A stretch of 64,000 nt of DNA from Cryobacterium sp. PH31-L1 (GTDB taxonomy: Bacteria > Actinomycetota > Actinomycetes > Actinomycetales > Microbacteriaceae). Below, in pieces: positions 23,091 to 32,340 of this stretch. The notes beneath the pieces are model-generated. The model searched no databases. It saw nothing but the letters and a program-made list of their open reading frames with translations, and was not told the origin of the DNA. Location of the stretch: assembly GCF_030063145.1 (NCBI RefSeq), contig NZ_JASISM010000001.1, positions 682,001 through 746,000 of the forward strand, read 5' to 3'. The translations under genes and the position numbers were made by a program. The first letter of the stretch is position 1, and the number at the start of each line of letters is the position of its first letter.

Positions 23091-23620
23091 ACACGCAAAC
23101 CATCGAGGCCAGATCCTCCTTCGGAGTCTGGCGTCGCCGCGAGTCCTATTTGTTCCGGCTCGAACTCTGGCTGGAAGAGTCCCTATCTTCAAGCGAGCGC
23201 CGATCGATCCTGCGCGAGATTCGCGACAACGTCACGGTGGATGCCGCAGCCCGCGGCATCGACGCCGCCCTCGACTCCCTCGGCTCACCCCGCACCCTGG
23301 CCCGAAGTTTCGCCGAGACCGGCCGCGGCAGCCGCCCCTCCTGGAATCGGGCGATCTACTGGTTCACCGGCCTGCTGATGCTCTGGTGGACCCTGGCCTT
23401 CACCTACACGGCCGGTATGCTCTCTGCGCTGCTGGACAGCGGCGCCGAGTCGGCCGAGTCGTCCTTTCTCGGGCTGCCGGTATCGGCGTTCAACCGGGAG
23501 TCCGGAATCGGGATCGGCTGGGAAGCATCCTCAGTCGTTGCCTTAATTCCGCTGATGGTCATGATCGCTGCTGCCATCCTCGCCGGGCGGCTCTGGCGCG
23601 TGCGGATCGGCCGCCGATAG
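23087..23620 (+). CDS. HAAS-domain membrane protein, PadR partner
   Basis: A 177-residue protein. The N-terminal half has the HAAS/DUF1700 pattern (YLFRLELWLEESLSSSERR, a helical segment with GIDAALDSLGSPRTLARSFAE), followed by two membrane helices (about residues 92-112 and 145-168). The function of the family is undefined; PadR partners of this kind are thought to act in envelope stress or detergent-like stress responses. Start ATG 23087 overlaps the padR stop. Confidence 0.8.
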   Translation: MNTQTIEARSSFGVWRRRESYLFRLELWLEESLSSSERRSILREIRDNVTVDAAARGIDAALDSLGSPRTLARSFAETGRGSRPSWNRAIYWFTGLLMLWWTLAFTYTAGMLSALLDSGAESAESSFLGLPVSAFNRESGIGIGWEASSVVALIPLMVMIAAAILAGRLWRVRIGRR

Positions 23621-23643
23621 TCGCAAAGCATCAGTCGCGTATT

Positions 23644-23997
23644 ATGGAACAAGTGAATGAGACCCTGCCCCCATGCTCTGAATGTTCCAGCGACCTGACC
23701 TACGAAATGGGCGCCCTGCTGGTGTGCCCGCTCTGCGCCCATGAGTGGTCGAACGAGCCGGTTGAGCAAGAGCAGGAAGCCCAGGTCAAAGACGCGTTCG
23801 GAACCGTGCTGACCGACGGTGACACCGTGTCGATCATCAAGGACCTCAAGGTCAAGGGCCAGGCGTTGTCGATCAAGGTCGGAACCAAGGTGCGCAACAT
23901 TCGCCTCGTTGACCCGGTCGACGGTCACGACATCGACTGCAAGGTTGATGGTTTCGGATTCATGCAGCTCAAGTCCAGTGTGGTCAAGAAGGTCTAG
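23644..23997 (+). CDS. PhnA/YjdM-like zinc-ribbon protein
   Basis: A 117-residue protein with an N-terminal zinc ribbon (CSECS ... CPLCAHEW) and the C-terminal PhnA domain (DAFGTVLTDGDTVSIIKDLK, then KGQALSIKVGTKVRNIRLV). Despite the name the family is not a proven phosphonoacetate hydrolase. ATG 23644 lies within a TATTAT -10-like hexamer (23640-23645), so a leaderless start at GTG 23653, three codons on, is more plausible. It precedes the FHA gene by 9 nt. Confidence 0.88.
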   Translation: MEQVNETLPPCSECSSDLTYEMGALLVCPLCAHEWSNEPVEQEQEAQVKDAFGTVLTDGDTVSIIKDLKVKGQALSIKVGTKVRNIRLVDPVDGHDIDCKVDGFGFMQLKSSVVKKV

Positions 23998-24006
23998 GTT
24001 CTTTCG

Positions 24007-24594
24007 ATGGCGACGTGTCAGATTTGCGGGGCCTGGTTGCCGGTCGGGGCCATGTTCTGCGGCGAATGCGGCAGCTCCCGCACCGCCACCGTGGAGTCGC
24101 GCAAGCGTCCCGACCCTCGCCCGAACGACACGACGATTATTGCCCGCCTACCGCGCGCGCCCGTCGTCATCTCCGTACCGATTCCCGCTCAGGTGCCGGC
24201 TCCGGTACGGGCCATTGCCGTGGTGACCGCTGCCCCGCCCGCACTCCCCGCCGCAGTGATGCCGACCCGGGCGACCTTCGTGTTGACTTTCAGCACCGGC
24301 CAGCGGGTAACCGTGCAGGGCTCAGGCCTGATCGGCCGCAAACCCCTGGCCCAACCCGATGAGATTTTCGACGAACTCATACGGGTAGCGGATGCCGACC
24401 GCTCGCTCTCCAAGACACACCTCGAGTTCGGCCAGCACGACGGCGAGTTTTGGGTCAGCGACCGTGTCTCGGGCAACGGCACGGTGATTCGCCGCCCCGG
24501 TGAAACGGCTGAGGCGCTCGAACCGGGGCGACGGTACGTTCTTCCGCGCGGCACCCGGGTGGAGATCGCCGACAACTCTTTCAACATCGACTGA
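24007..24594 (+). CDS. Zinc-ribbon FHA-domain protein
   Basis: A 195-residue protein with three parts: a four-Cys zinc ribbon (CQICGAWLPVGAMFCGECG, residues 4-22), a Pro/Ala/Val-rich linker (about 23-90) and a C-terminal FHA domain. The phosphothreonine-binding features of FHA are visible: GRKP, SLSKTHLEF and SGNGTVI. Such domains read Thr phosphorylation by Ser/Thr kinases. The next gene encodes a large FtsK/EccC-like ATPase and a PP2C phosphatase lies nearby, so it may be the phospho-sensing adaptor of that ATPase. Confidence 0.88.
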   Translation: MATCQICGAWLPVGAMFCGECGSSRTATVESRKRPDPRPNDTTIIARLPRAPVVISVPIPAQVPAPVRAIAVVTAAPPALPAAVMPTRATFVLTFSTGQRVTVQGSGLIGRKPLAQPDEIFDELIRVADADRSLSKTHLEFGQHDGEFWVSDRVSGNGTVIRRPGETAEALEPGRRYVLPRGTRVEIADNSFNID

Positions 24595-24702
24595 GTGCCG
24601 GTCAGCCAGGCCACCTCCTCCACAGCTACGCACAATCTGTGATCGTGCACCGATAGCCCCGTCGAGGATGTTCGCGGGGCTGCAGTCTGGTCTGCTGGTT
24701 TC

Positions 24703-27645
24703 GTGTCCACCGTCGATGAAACCCTCGCGCTGCCGCCCGCGCCAGCCCCTCTGCCTCCGTCGGGATTTCCCCTGCTTGCCTGCGTGGCGCCTCTGGTCGC
24801 TGCCGGGCTGATCTGGATGATCACCGGCTCGGCCTTCGCGCTGATCTTCGCCGTTCTCAGCCCGATCATCGCGGTGGCCAGCATGTTCGACTCCAAGCGC
24901 TCGGGCGGCAAACGCCGCCGGGTCGAATCGGCCGCGCACGCCGAAGCCTTGGCACTGCTGCGCACGGTCATCACTGAACGCCAGGCCCGCTGGCGCGCCG
25001 AGGCCTGGCAACACACTCCATCTGCCCGACAAATTGTGCTGGGAAATGCTGCGGCGGCGCGCTGGCGCCAAACGGATGCCACGCTGGTCGCGCTGGGCGT
25101 CGGCTCGGTCCCGAGCGGCATTCGACTGGGCGGTGCAAGCGCCCCGAACGAGCACCGGGAACTTCGGGAGTGGGCCTCGACCGTCACCGGTGCCCCGGTC
25201 GTCGTCGACCTGGTTTCCGGAATGGGTATCGTCGGACCGATGCCACTCGCAGCGGCCGTTGCCCGGGCCGTGCTCGTACAACTGTGCTTCGCTCTGCCGC
25301 CGACCGACCTGGGAGTCGCCCTCGCAACCGACGCCCAGACCACCGACTGGGCCCGGGCAGCGCAGCTGCCGCAGGCCGGAGCAACGCCGCGACGGCTCAC
25401 GTTGCTGCTGCGAACAGTCACCTCCGTGCATGCGCTCGGAGACGAACCCGATCGTGGGCTGCTGCTCCTGGCCGTGGCGACGCGGCTCGAGGATCTGCCC
25501 CCGGGTTGCGGTACGGTCGTGCGCATCGCTGGGCCGACCCGGGCGCAGATCATTCGTGCGCCCAATCGCGCGCCGCCCCTCGACTTTTGCCCGGAGCTGC
25601 TCACCCAGGCCGAGGCGATCGACTTCGCGGTGGCCCTCGCCGAGCAGGCGCGTGCCGCCGGGATGGCAGGGGAGTCCGGGGCGCTCCCGACCACGCTCAC
25701 CCTGGCCGAACTGCTCGAAGACGGCAGCGATGCCCCGGAAATCACCGGCGGGACAGCGCCGCCGAGCCTCGACTGCCCGATCGGTGTCGGACGAGACGGT
25801 CCGGTAAACGTTGACCTGGTGCGATCCGGGCCGCACGCCGTGGTCGGCGGCACCACTGGCAGCGGCAAGAGCGAGCTCCTGACCACCTGGGTGGCAGCGC
25901 TGGCCGCGACCTATTCGCCCGGCCAAGTGAACTTTCTGCTGGTCGATTTCAAGGGCGGTTCGGCCTTTCAACCGCTGGCTCGACTGCCGCACTGCGTTGG
26001 CCTCATCACCGACCTCGACGCGGCCACGGCTACCCGAGCCCTGGCCAGTCTGGGGGCCGAACTCCGCTACCGGGAACGCCTGCTCAGCTCGGCCGGTGCG
26101 CGGGACGTAACCGACGCGCGCCTGACGCATCCGCTGCCCCGACTGGTCATCGTCGTCGATGAATTCGCCACCATGCTCGGGCTGTTTCCCGAGCTGCACG
26201 CCCTCTTCGTCGACATCGCCGCGCGGGGGCGGTCGCTTGGTGTGCACCTCATCCTCTGTACCCAACGACCCGCCGGGGTAGTACGCGACGCCCTGCTGGC
26301 CAACTGCAGCCTGCGCCTGTCCTTGCGGGTGAACAACCGTGCCGACAGTCAGGCGGTGATCGGTACGGATGCTGCAGCCGAATTGGCACCGAATCAGCCC
26401 GGCCGGTGCCTGGTCGCCACCGAAACGGGAGAACCGGTGCTCTGCCAGGTCGCGACGACCAGGGAACTCGACATCGCCGGCATCGCTGCCGCGCCGCTGT
26501 CGGCACTTCCGGTTTTGTCGTCAGCGGGCGGATTCGTCCCGAGGCGGCCCTGGCTCGATGCGCTCCCGCCGGTGGTCACGGCGGCAGACCTGGCGAGCGC
26601 GTCGGCGGCATCTGGCTTTCCGCTGGGGTTACTCGACGAACCTGAGCGTCAACGGTACCGCGTGTTCGCCTACGACCCGCAGGTCGACGGGCATCTGCTC
26701 GTCGTCGGCGGGGCCGGTTCGGGTAAATCCGCCCTGCTGCGCACACTGGCTGAGGCAGTAGCCGGTGCGGCCGAAACTCACACCGGGGTCCACCTCGTCA
26801 CGGCCGACGTCGAATCGGCCTGGGATACCCTTGCGAGCTTCAGCACCAGCGTGGAAACCGGGCAGCAGACTGCGGCCTCACCCCGGTTGATACTGTTCGA
26901 CGATTTTGATTCCGTCTGCGCTCGCTGGCAGCCCGACCACCGGCTCGCCGCCGTCGACCTGCTCGTCGGGCTGCTGCGGGACGGCCCGGCAGCGGGGGTA
27001 AACGTCGTTGTTGCCGTACAACGGCACACCAGCGTGGTTCCCGGGCTGGCTGCACTCTGCCAGAGCTCCCTGCTGTTGAAACTGCCGAGCGTGCAGGACC
27101 ACCTCGCGGCCGGTGGGCAATCGGCCAGCTATACCGCCGCGCTGCCGCCGGGCGGGGGCGTCTGGCGCGGTCTGCGCGTGCAATTGCTGGCTCCGACTGC
27201 GGCCCCGGTCGTACCTCCAGCCAGGCTGCCCGATGCGCTGGCCACTGGTGGCCCGCTCCTGATCGTGTCATCGTCGCCGACGAGCGCAGCCGCCCGCCTG
27301 CGCACCGTCCTCGGCGTGCCGGTGTTGGAACTGGCGGGAACGAGCGGGCTGGCGGCATCCGCGCTGCAGGTTTCCGGTGACGCAGGCCAGACGGATTCTG
27401 CGGGCCAGCTGATCGTCGTCGGTGACGCCGAAACCTGGCAGGCGCACTGGACGTTGCTGGCCCGGCTGCAGGGCCCAACGGCCAACAACACTGCGGCCAG
27501 CCTGGTCTTCGACCGCTGCAGCCTGTCGGATTTTCGGCTGATCAGCCACCGCCGGGAGTTGCCGCCGCCGTTGGCACCCGGGCGCGGGCGGGTCTGGGTG
27601 TTGCACCCGGGAGGCGACGTGACCAGGGCGATCCTCCCCGGCTAG
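24703..27645 (+). CDS. FtsK/SpoIIIE-EccC-like membrane-anchored ATPase
   Basis: A 980-residue protein. Two N-terminal membrane helices (about residues 22-60) are followed by a cytosolic region with tandem FtsK/SpoIIIE-type ATPase domains. Domain 1 has Walker A GGTTGSGKSE (Lys 389) and Walker B LVIVVDEFA (Asp 486-Glu 487). Domain 2 has GGAGSGKSALL (Lys 675) and LILFDDFD (Asp 733). A third domain looks vestigial, with IVSSSPTSAAARL in the P-loop position. This layout matches EccC/EssC of type VII secretion more than DNA-translocating FtsK, which would carry a gamma domain. No WXG100, EccB, EccD, EccE or mycosin gene is in the window. Its stop shares CTAG with the convergent ald stop. Confidence 0.85.
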   Translation: MSTVDETLALPPAPAPLPPSGFPLLACVAPLVAAGLIWMITGSAFALIFAVLSPIIAVASMFDSKRSGGKRRRVESAAHAEALALLRTVITERQARWRAEAWQHTPSARQIVLGNAAAARWRQTDATLVALGVGSVPSGIRLGGASAPNEHRELREWASTVTGAPVVVDLVSGMGIVGPMPLAAAVARAVLVQLCFALPPTDLGVALATDAQTTDWARAAQLPQAGATPRRLTLLLRTVTSVHALGDEPDRGLLLLAVATRLEDLPPGCGTVVRIAGPTRAQIIRAPNRAPPLDFCPELLTQAEAIDFAVALAEQARAAGMAGESGALPTTLTLAELLEDGSDAPEITGGTAPPSLDCPIGVGRDGPVNVDLVRSGPHAVVGGTTGSGKSELLTTWVAALAATYSPGQVNFLLVDFKGGSAFQPLARLPHCVGLITDLDAATATRALASLGAELRYRERLLSSAGARDVTDARLTHPLPRLVIVVDEFATMLGLFPELHALFVDIAARGRSLGVHLILCTQRPAGVVRDALLANCSLRLSLRVNNRADSQAVIGTDAAAELAPNQPGRCLVATETGEPVLCQVATTRELDIAGIAAAPLSALPVLSSAGGFVPRRPWLDALPPVVTAADLASASAASGFPLGLLDEPERQRYRVFAYDPQVDGHLLVVGGAGSGKSALLRTLAEAVAGAAETHTGVHLVTADVESAWDTLASFSTSVETGQQTAASPRLILFDDFDSVCARWQPDHRLAAVDLLVGLLRDGPAAGVNVVVAVQRHTSVVPGLAALCQSSLLLKLPSVQDHLAAGGQSASYTAALPPGGGVWRGLRVQLLAPTAAPVVPPARLPDALATGGPLLIVSSSPTSAAARLRTVLGVPVLELAGTSGLAASALQVSGDAGQTDSAGQLIVVGDAETWQAHWTLLARLQGPTANNTAASLVFDRCSLSDFRLISHRRELPPPLAPGRGRVWVLHPGGDVTRAILPG

Positions 27646-28757
27646 ACCAACACCTCGGCGACAGGCTGGTGCGGCAACCCGTGGGCGAGCGCCACGGGAG
27701 TGCTGGTCACGTGCCCGGCGAAGGTATTGAGCCCCTGGGCCAGGGCGGAATCCGCGCGCAACGCATTGACCCAGCCGAGCGTGGCGAGTGCGCGCACATA
27801 GGGCAGGGTCGCATTCGTCAGAGCATAGGTCGAGGTGTGCGGCACCGCGCCGGGCATGTTCGCCACGCAGTAGAACAACGACCGGTGCACGGTGAAGGTG
27901 GGGTCGGCGTGCGTGGTGGGGTGGCTGTCGGCAAAGCAACCGCCCTGGTCCACGGCGATATCCACGAGCACGCTGCCCGGTTTCATACGCGACACGAGCT
28001 CGTTACTGACCAGTTTGGGAGCCTTGGCTCCCGGAATGAGAACCGAACCGATGACCATATCAGCTTCGACGAGGGCCTTGTCGATCTCAAAGCTGTTCGA
28101 AGCAATGGTTTTGACCCGCCCAAAATGCAGGGCATCGATCTCGCGCAGCCGGAACAGGTTGGTGTCGAGCACGGTCACCTCGGCGCCGAGCCCGAGCGCG
28201 ACCTGCATCGCGGCGGTGCCGGCGACCCCGCCGCCGAGCACGGCGATCTTTGCCGGGTGGGTGCCAGGAACGCCGGGCACCAGCAGGCCAGGGCCGCCGT
28301 TCGGTTTGAGCATGGCATTGGCACCGACGATTGGCGCGAGGCGGCCGGCCACTTCGCTCATCGGTGCCAACAACGGCAGCGCTCGGGAGGCCAACTGCAC
28401 GGTTTCATAGGCGATCGCGGTGACTCCGCTCGTGAGCAGGGCCCGGGTCAGCTCGGGTTCTGCAGCAAGATGCAGATAGGTGAACAGCACCAGGTCGGCG
28501 CGAAAATAGCCGTACTCGCTTTGGACGGGTTCCTTGACCTTGAGCAGCAGGTCGGCGGCCGCCCAGATGCTCGCGGCGTCCGGCAGAATCATCGCGCCGG
28601 CCGCGACATACTGCTCGTCGCTGATCGAGGAACCGACGCCGGCGCCGGACTGCACGAGCACGTCGTGACCGTGCAGTACGAGGTCGTGCACGCCCGCCGG
28701 GGTGATCGCGACCCGAAACTCATTGTTCTTGATCTCGGTGGGGATGGCGATCCTCAT
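27642..28757 (-). CDS. ald: Alanine dehydrogenase
   Basis: A 371-residue NAD-dependent enzyme interconverting L-alanine and pyruvate plus ammonia. The N-terminus RIAIPTEIKNNEFRVAITP carries the substrate-binding Arg, Lys and Glu motif. The catalytic His/Asp region and Rossmann motif VLGGGVAGTAAMQ are intact, and DIAVDQGGC is a family signature. It would recycle the alanine formed by pyruvate-dependent transaminases nearby. A GAGAGGAA ribosome-binding site precedes the ATG. Divergent from the pot operon. Confidence 0.96.
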   Translation of the reverse strand: MRIAIPTEIKNNEFRVAITPAGVHDLVLHGHDVLVQSGAGVGSSISDEQYVAAGAMILPDAASIWAAADLLLKVKEPVQSEYGYFRADLVLFTYLHLAAEPELTRALLTSGVTAIAYETVQLASRALPLLAPMSEVAGRLAPIVGANAMLKPNGGPGLLVPGVPGTHPAKIAVLGGGVAGTAAMQVALGLGAEVTVLDTNLFRLREIDALHFGRVKTIASNSFEIDKALVEADMVIGSVLIPGAKAPKLVSNELVSRMKPGSVLVDIAVDQGGCFADSHPTTHADPTFTVHRSLFYCVANMPGAVPHTSTYALTNATLPYVRALATLGWVNALRADSALAQGLNTFAGHVTSTPVALAHGLPHQPVAEVLV

Positions 28758-28853
28758 GGTGTTCCTCTCTCGAAGCGCGCTCCTCGGCCGAGGTCCAGCG
28801 GCTCATCGCCACCACCCTAGTCGTGGCGCACCGACGATTTCGAGGGCGAATGT

Positions 28854-28971
28854 TGCGAGTTTGTGCTGATTTCGTGACAAATCGGTTGCAAGATCAATGT
28901 TTTGAACCCTTTTAGGTGTTTTTACCACCGATATGTGCAATTATCGACCAACTCGCAACGCAGCGAGTTTG
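28854..28971. promoter_or_regulatory. Repeated GCGAGTT boxes in the ald-pot intergenic region
   Basis: GCGAGTTTG occurs at 28856-28864 and 28963-28971, and the inverse AACTCGC at 28950-28956 forms a perfect 7-bp dyad with GCGAGTT 28963-28969 (loop AACGCA). Three half-sites in the 246-nt divergent region suggest binding of one regulator. The rest of the region is AT-richer than the coding surroundings and must hold both promoters. Confidence 0.35.
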
Positions 28972-29003
28972 ACCGTGTGCGTGCCCAGAATGCTAGGAGA
29001 ACC

Positions 29004-30221
29004 ATGATGAAGTCCAAGCCACTGCCCGCCGATCCCATGATTCGCCAGCTCATTCGCCAAGCGCAGAACGCCCAGATGGGCCGTCGCACCCTGCTGGCCG
29101 GAGCCGGGGCCGGTGCGACCGCGCTCGCGCTCGCCGCGTGCTCTTCCGGGGCTGCGGTAAAGCCCACCGCTGCGGCCGACACGTCGGCCACCGACAAGAC
29201 CATCCGCTGGGACAACTGGGCGCTGTACATCGATGTTGACGATGCCGGTACTTACCCAACCCTCGACGCTTTCAAAGCGCAAACCGGTATCTCGGTCAAG
29301 TACACCGAAGCCGTCGACGACAACAACTCGTACTACGGCAAGGTCAAAGACCAGCTCGCCCTCGGTCAGGACATCGGCGCCGACGTCGCCTGCCTGACCG
29401 ACTGGATGGTCAGCCGCATGATTCGCTTCGGCTACACCCAGGAACTCGACCACGCCAACATTCCCAACCTGTCCAACCTGCTGCCGTCGCTGCAGGACGT
29501 CGACTTCGACCCGGGCCGCGCCATGAGCGTGCCGTGGCAGGGCGGCTTTGCCGGCCTGGCCTGGAACAAGGAAAAGTATCCACAGGGCGTCACATCGGTC
29601 GAAGACCTGTGGGCACCGGACCTGAAAGGCCGCGTCGGCGTGCTCTCCGAAATGCGCGACACCATGGGGCTGATCATGCTCGACCAGGGTGTCGACATCT
29701 CCGGCAGCTGGGGCGAAGCGGAGTTCACGGCAGCCATCGACGAGTTCAAGAAGCAGGTCTCCGACGGCCAGATCCGCAACATCAAGGGCAACTCTTACAA
29801 GGAAGACCTCGCCAACGAAGATACCCTCGCCGCCATCGTCTGGTCCGGTGACATCGTGCAGCTCAACGCGGAGAACGGCGACAAGTGGGGCTTCATCGTT
29901 CCCGAAAAGGGTGGAACGCTCTGGAACGACAACTTCGTCGTTCCGATCGGTTCTCCCGGCAAGAAGAACGTCGAAGAACTCATCAACTACTACTACGACC
30001 CGGCGGTCGCCGCCGAGGTCGCGGCGTATGTCAACTACATCACGCCGGTCGTCGGTGCCAAGGAAGCCATGATGGCCATCGATCCGACTTTGGCCGAAGA
30101 TCCGTTGATCTTCCCCGACGATGCAACCCTCGCCAATGCCTACGTCTTCCGGGGTCTTGACGGCACCGAGGAGCAGACCTTCAACGCTCAGTTCCAGGCA
30201 ATCCTGCTGGGTGCAGCCTGA
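29004..30221 (+). CDS. potD: Polyamine ABC transporter substrate-binding lipoprotein
   Basis: A 405-residue PotD/PotF-type binding protein. The N-terminus has a twin-Arg signal (MGRRTLLAGAGAGATALAL) ending in the lipobox LAAC (Cys about 47), so it is probably a Tat-exported lipoprotein. The mature start IRWDNWALYID is typical of spermidine/putrescine binding proteins. AGGAGA at 28995-29000 supports ATG 29004 or 29007. It heads potDABC; the potA ATG overlaps its TGA by one base. The ligand is inferred to be putrescine/spermidine from the family and nearby amine catabolic genes. Confidence 0.92.
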   Translation: MMKSKPLPADPMIRQLIRQAQNAQMGRRTLLAGAGAGATALALAACSSGAAVKPTAAADTSATDKTIRWDNWALYIDVDDAGTYPTLDAFKAQTGISVKYTEAVDDNNSYYGKVKDQLALGQDIGADVACLTDWMVSRMIRFGYTQELDHANIPNLSNLLPSLQDVDFDPGRAMSVPWQGGFAGLAWNKEKYPQGVTSVEDLWAPDLKGRVGVLSEMRDTMGLIMLDQGVDISGSWGEAEFTAAIDEFKKQVSDGQIRNIKGNSYKEDLANEDTLAAIVWSGDIVQLNAENGDKWGFIVPEKGGTLWNDNFVVPIGSPGKKNVEELINYYYDPAVAAEVAAYVNYITPVVGAKEAMMAIDPTLAEDPLIFPDDATLANAYVFRGLDGTEEQTFNAQFQAILLGAA

Positions 30222-31420
30222 TGGCCGTCGGTGCGTTCGCTGATCGTGGCGCCGACCTGGAGCTGGTCGGCATCGAGAAACGGTTCCCCGGGTTCACCGC
30301 AATTGAAAATCTCAACCTCACGATTCCGGCCGGGTCGTTCTTCGCGCTGCTCGGTCCCTCGGGCTGCGGCAAGACGACCACCCTGCGGCTGGTCGCCGGG
30401 CTGGAAGAACCCACCAGCGGCCGCATCCTCATCGGTGGTGCGGACGTGACCAACCAGAAATCCTTCCAGCGCCCGGTCAATACCGTGTTCCAGAGCTACG
30501 CCCTGTTTCCGCACATGACCGTGCTGGAGAACGTCGCCTTCGGGCTGCGTCGCCGCAAGATTGGCGACCCGGTAGCAAAAGCGCACGAGGCGCTGCTCCT
30601 GGTGGAGCTCGATCACCTGGCCCACCGCAAACCCCAGCAGCTCTCCGGCGGCCAGCAGCAGCGAGTTGCACTGGCCCGCGCCATCGTGAACCGTCCGGCG
30701 CTGCTCCTGCTCGACGAGCCGCTCGGAGCCCTCGACCTCAAGCTGCGGCGTCAGATGCAGCTCGAGTTGAAGACCATCCAAGAGGAAGTCGGCCTGACCT
30801 TTCTGCACGTGACGCACGACCAGGAGGAAGCCATGACCATGGCCGACACCATCGCGGTCATGAACAAGGGTCGCATCGAGCAGATGGGCGAACCGCAGCA
30901 GCTCTACGAACTGCCGAAGACCGCCTTCGTGGCCAACTTTCTCGGCCAGTCCAACCTGTTCACCGGCCCCGTCGTCTCCACCACGAGCACCGCGATCGCG
31001 GTCGACGTGTCCGGGCAGAAGATCGTGGTGCCGCTTGAGCGTGCGCACCGAATCTCGGGCGAGGTCACTATCGGTGTGCGCCCCGAAAAACTCACCCTCC
31101 ACGCCGAAGAGCCAACCTACAACGCCGGCCGCAATACGATGGGCCCGGGCAAGGTCATCGACGTGTCGTTCAGCGGCGTCAGCACGCAGTACCTTGTCGC
31201 CGTTCCCGGCGTCGGAACACTCGTGGTGTTCGCCCAAAACATGGCTTTCGGCCCGGCCGCGCACGTCGGTGCCGAGGTGTGGCTGAGCTGGAACGTCGAG
31301 CACGGCTTCGGGCTCGACGACGATCCGGCCGATGCTCCGCGGTTCGAGGCGGACCTCGACACCAAGACCATCGCGCAGCAGCGCCGGTCGTCGCTCGTCA
31401 CGGAGCTTGAGGAGGCCTAA
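30221..31420 (+). CDS. potA: Polyamine ABC transporter ATP-binding protein
   Basis: A 399-residue ATPase. Walker A is [11 protein letters not shown], the signature [15 protein letters not shown], Walker [13 protein letters not shown] and the H-loop [10 protein letters not shown]. The C-terminal 130 residues form a TOBE domain ([11 protein letters not shown]) as in PotA. Starts at ATG 30221 in a TGATG overlap with potD and ends 2 nt before the potB ATG. Confidence 0.94.
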   Translation: MAVGAFADRGADLELVGIEKRFPGFTAIENLNLTIPAGSFFALLGPSGCGKTTTLRLVAGLEEPTSGRILIGGADVTNQKSFQRPVNTVFQSYALFPHMTVLENVAFGLRRRKIGDPVAKAHEALLLVELDHLAHRKPQQLSGGQQQRVALARAIVNRPALLLLDEPLGALDLKLRRQMQLELKTIQEEVGLTFLHVTHDQEEAMTMADTIAVMNKGRIEQMGEPQQLYELPKTAFVANFLGQSNLFTGPVVSTTSTAIAVDVSGQKIVVPLERAHRISGEVTIGVRPEKLTLHAEEPTYNAGRNTMGPGKVIDVSFSGVSTQYLVAVPGVGTLVVFAQNMAFGPAAHVGAEVWLSWNVEHGFGLDDDPADAPRFEADLDTKTIAQQRRSSLVTELEEA

Positions 31421-31422
31421 GG

Positions 31423-32340
31423 ATGGCCTTCGCCGCATTCTCGACCGCGACGGCGCCGTCGACCGACTCCGTCGCCCGGCGTCGCAGCCCGGTGGCGCTG
31501 TTTCTGCTGTTGCCGGGCATCCTCTACCTGGTGCTGTTTTTTCTGACCCCGCTGGTCTCTCTGCTGCTGACGTCGTTTCAGACGCCGCGGGAGTTCGGTG
31601 ACATCGGCCAGTACGACTATGCCTTCCGCTGGCAGAACTACACCGAGGTCATCACAACCTACTGGCCGCACATCGTGCGATCTTTCAGCTATGCGTTGGC
31701 CGCGACGTTCTTCGCGCTGGTGATCAGCTACCCGCTGGCCTATTTCATCGGGGTGACAGCCCGCAAATGGCCGCTGCTGCAAAGCCTCATGCTCGTGCTC
31801 GTGATCGCACCATTCTTCATCAGCTTTCTGCTGCGCACCCTGGCCTGGAAGCAGCTCTTCTCCGATGAGTCATTCGTCGTGCAGTCGCTCAAAGCGCTCT
31901 CGCTGCTCGGGCCGGAAGCCCACGTGACCGGTACGGCGTTCTCGGTGATCTTCGGACTCACCTATAACTTCATCCCGTTCATGACCCTGCCGTTGTACAC
32001 GACGTTGGAACGACTCGACGTGCGTTATCTCGAGGCCGGCAACGACCTCTACGCCAGCCCGTTCCAGGTGTTCCGCAAGGTCACCATCCCGCTGTCGATG
32101 CCCGGCATCGTGGCGGGCACCCTGCTCACATTCATTCCGGCTGCTGGTGACTACATCAACGCGAGCCGGGACTTTCTCGGCGGTACCGGCACCCAGATGA
32201 TGGGAAACGTGATCGAGGCGAACTTTCTGGTGCTGCAGAATTACCCCTCGGCGGCGGCACTGTCCATCATCCTGATGACCGTGATCCTGGTCATAGTCAG
32301 TATCTACGTGAAACGATCCGGAACGGAGGAACTGCTGTGA
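31423..32340 (+). CDS. potB: Polyamine ABC transporter permease PotB
   Basis: A 305-residue inner-membrane permease with six predicted helices. The cytoplasmic EAA loop that docks PotA is seen as EAGNDLYASPFQVFRKVTIPLSMPGI. An Ala/Thr/Ser-rich leader of about 25 residues precedes the first helix (FLLLPGILYLVLFFLTPLV). Its last codons overlap the GTG of potC by 4 nt. Confidence 0.93.
   Translation: MAFAAFSTATAPSTDSVARRRSPVALFLLLPGILYLVLFFLTPLVSLLLTSFQTPREFGDIGQYDYAFRWQNYTEVITTYWPHIVRSFSYALAATFFALVISYPLAYFIGVTARKWPLLQSLMLVLVIAPFFISFLLRTLAWKQLFSDESFVVQSLKALSLLGPEAHVTGTAFSVIFGLTYNFIPFMTLPLYTTLERLDVRYLEAGNDLYASPFQVFRKVTIPLSMPGIVAGTLLTFIPAAGDYINASRDFLGGTGTQMMGNVIEANFLVLQNYPSAAALSIILMTVILVIVSIYVKRSGTEELL

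Noticed and set aside
24703..27645. The large ATPase as a cell-division FtsK
   Set aside because: It has two rather than four membrane helices, two intact ATPase domains and no C-terminal gamma winged helix.
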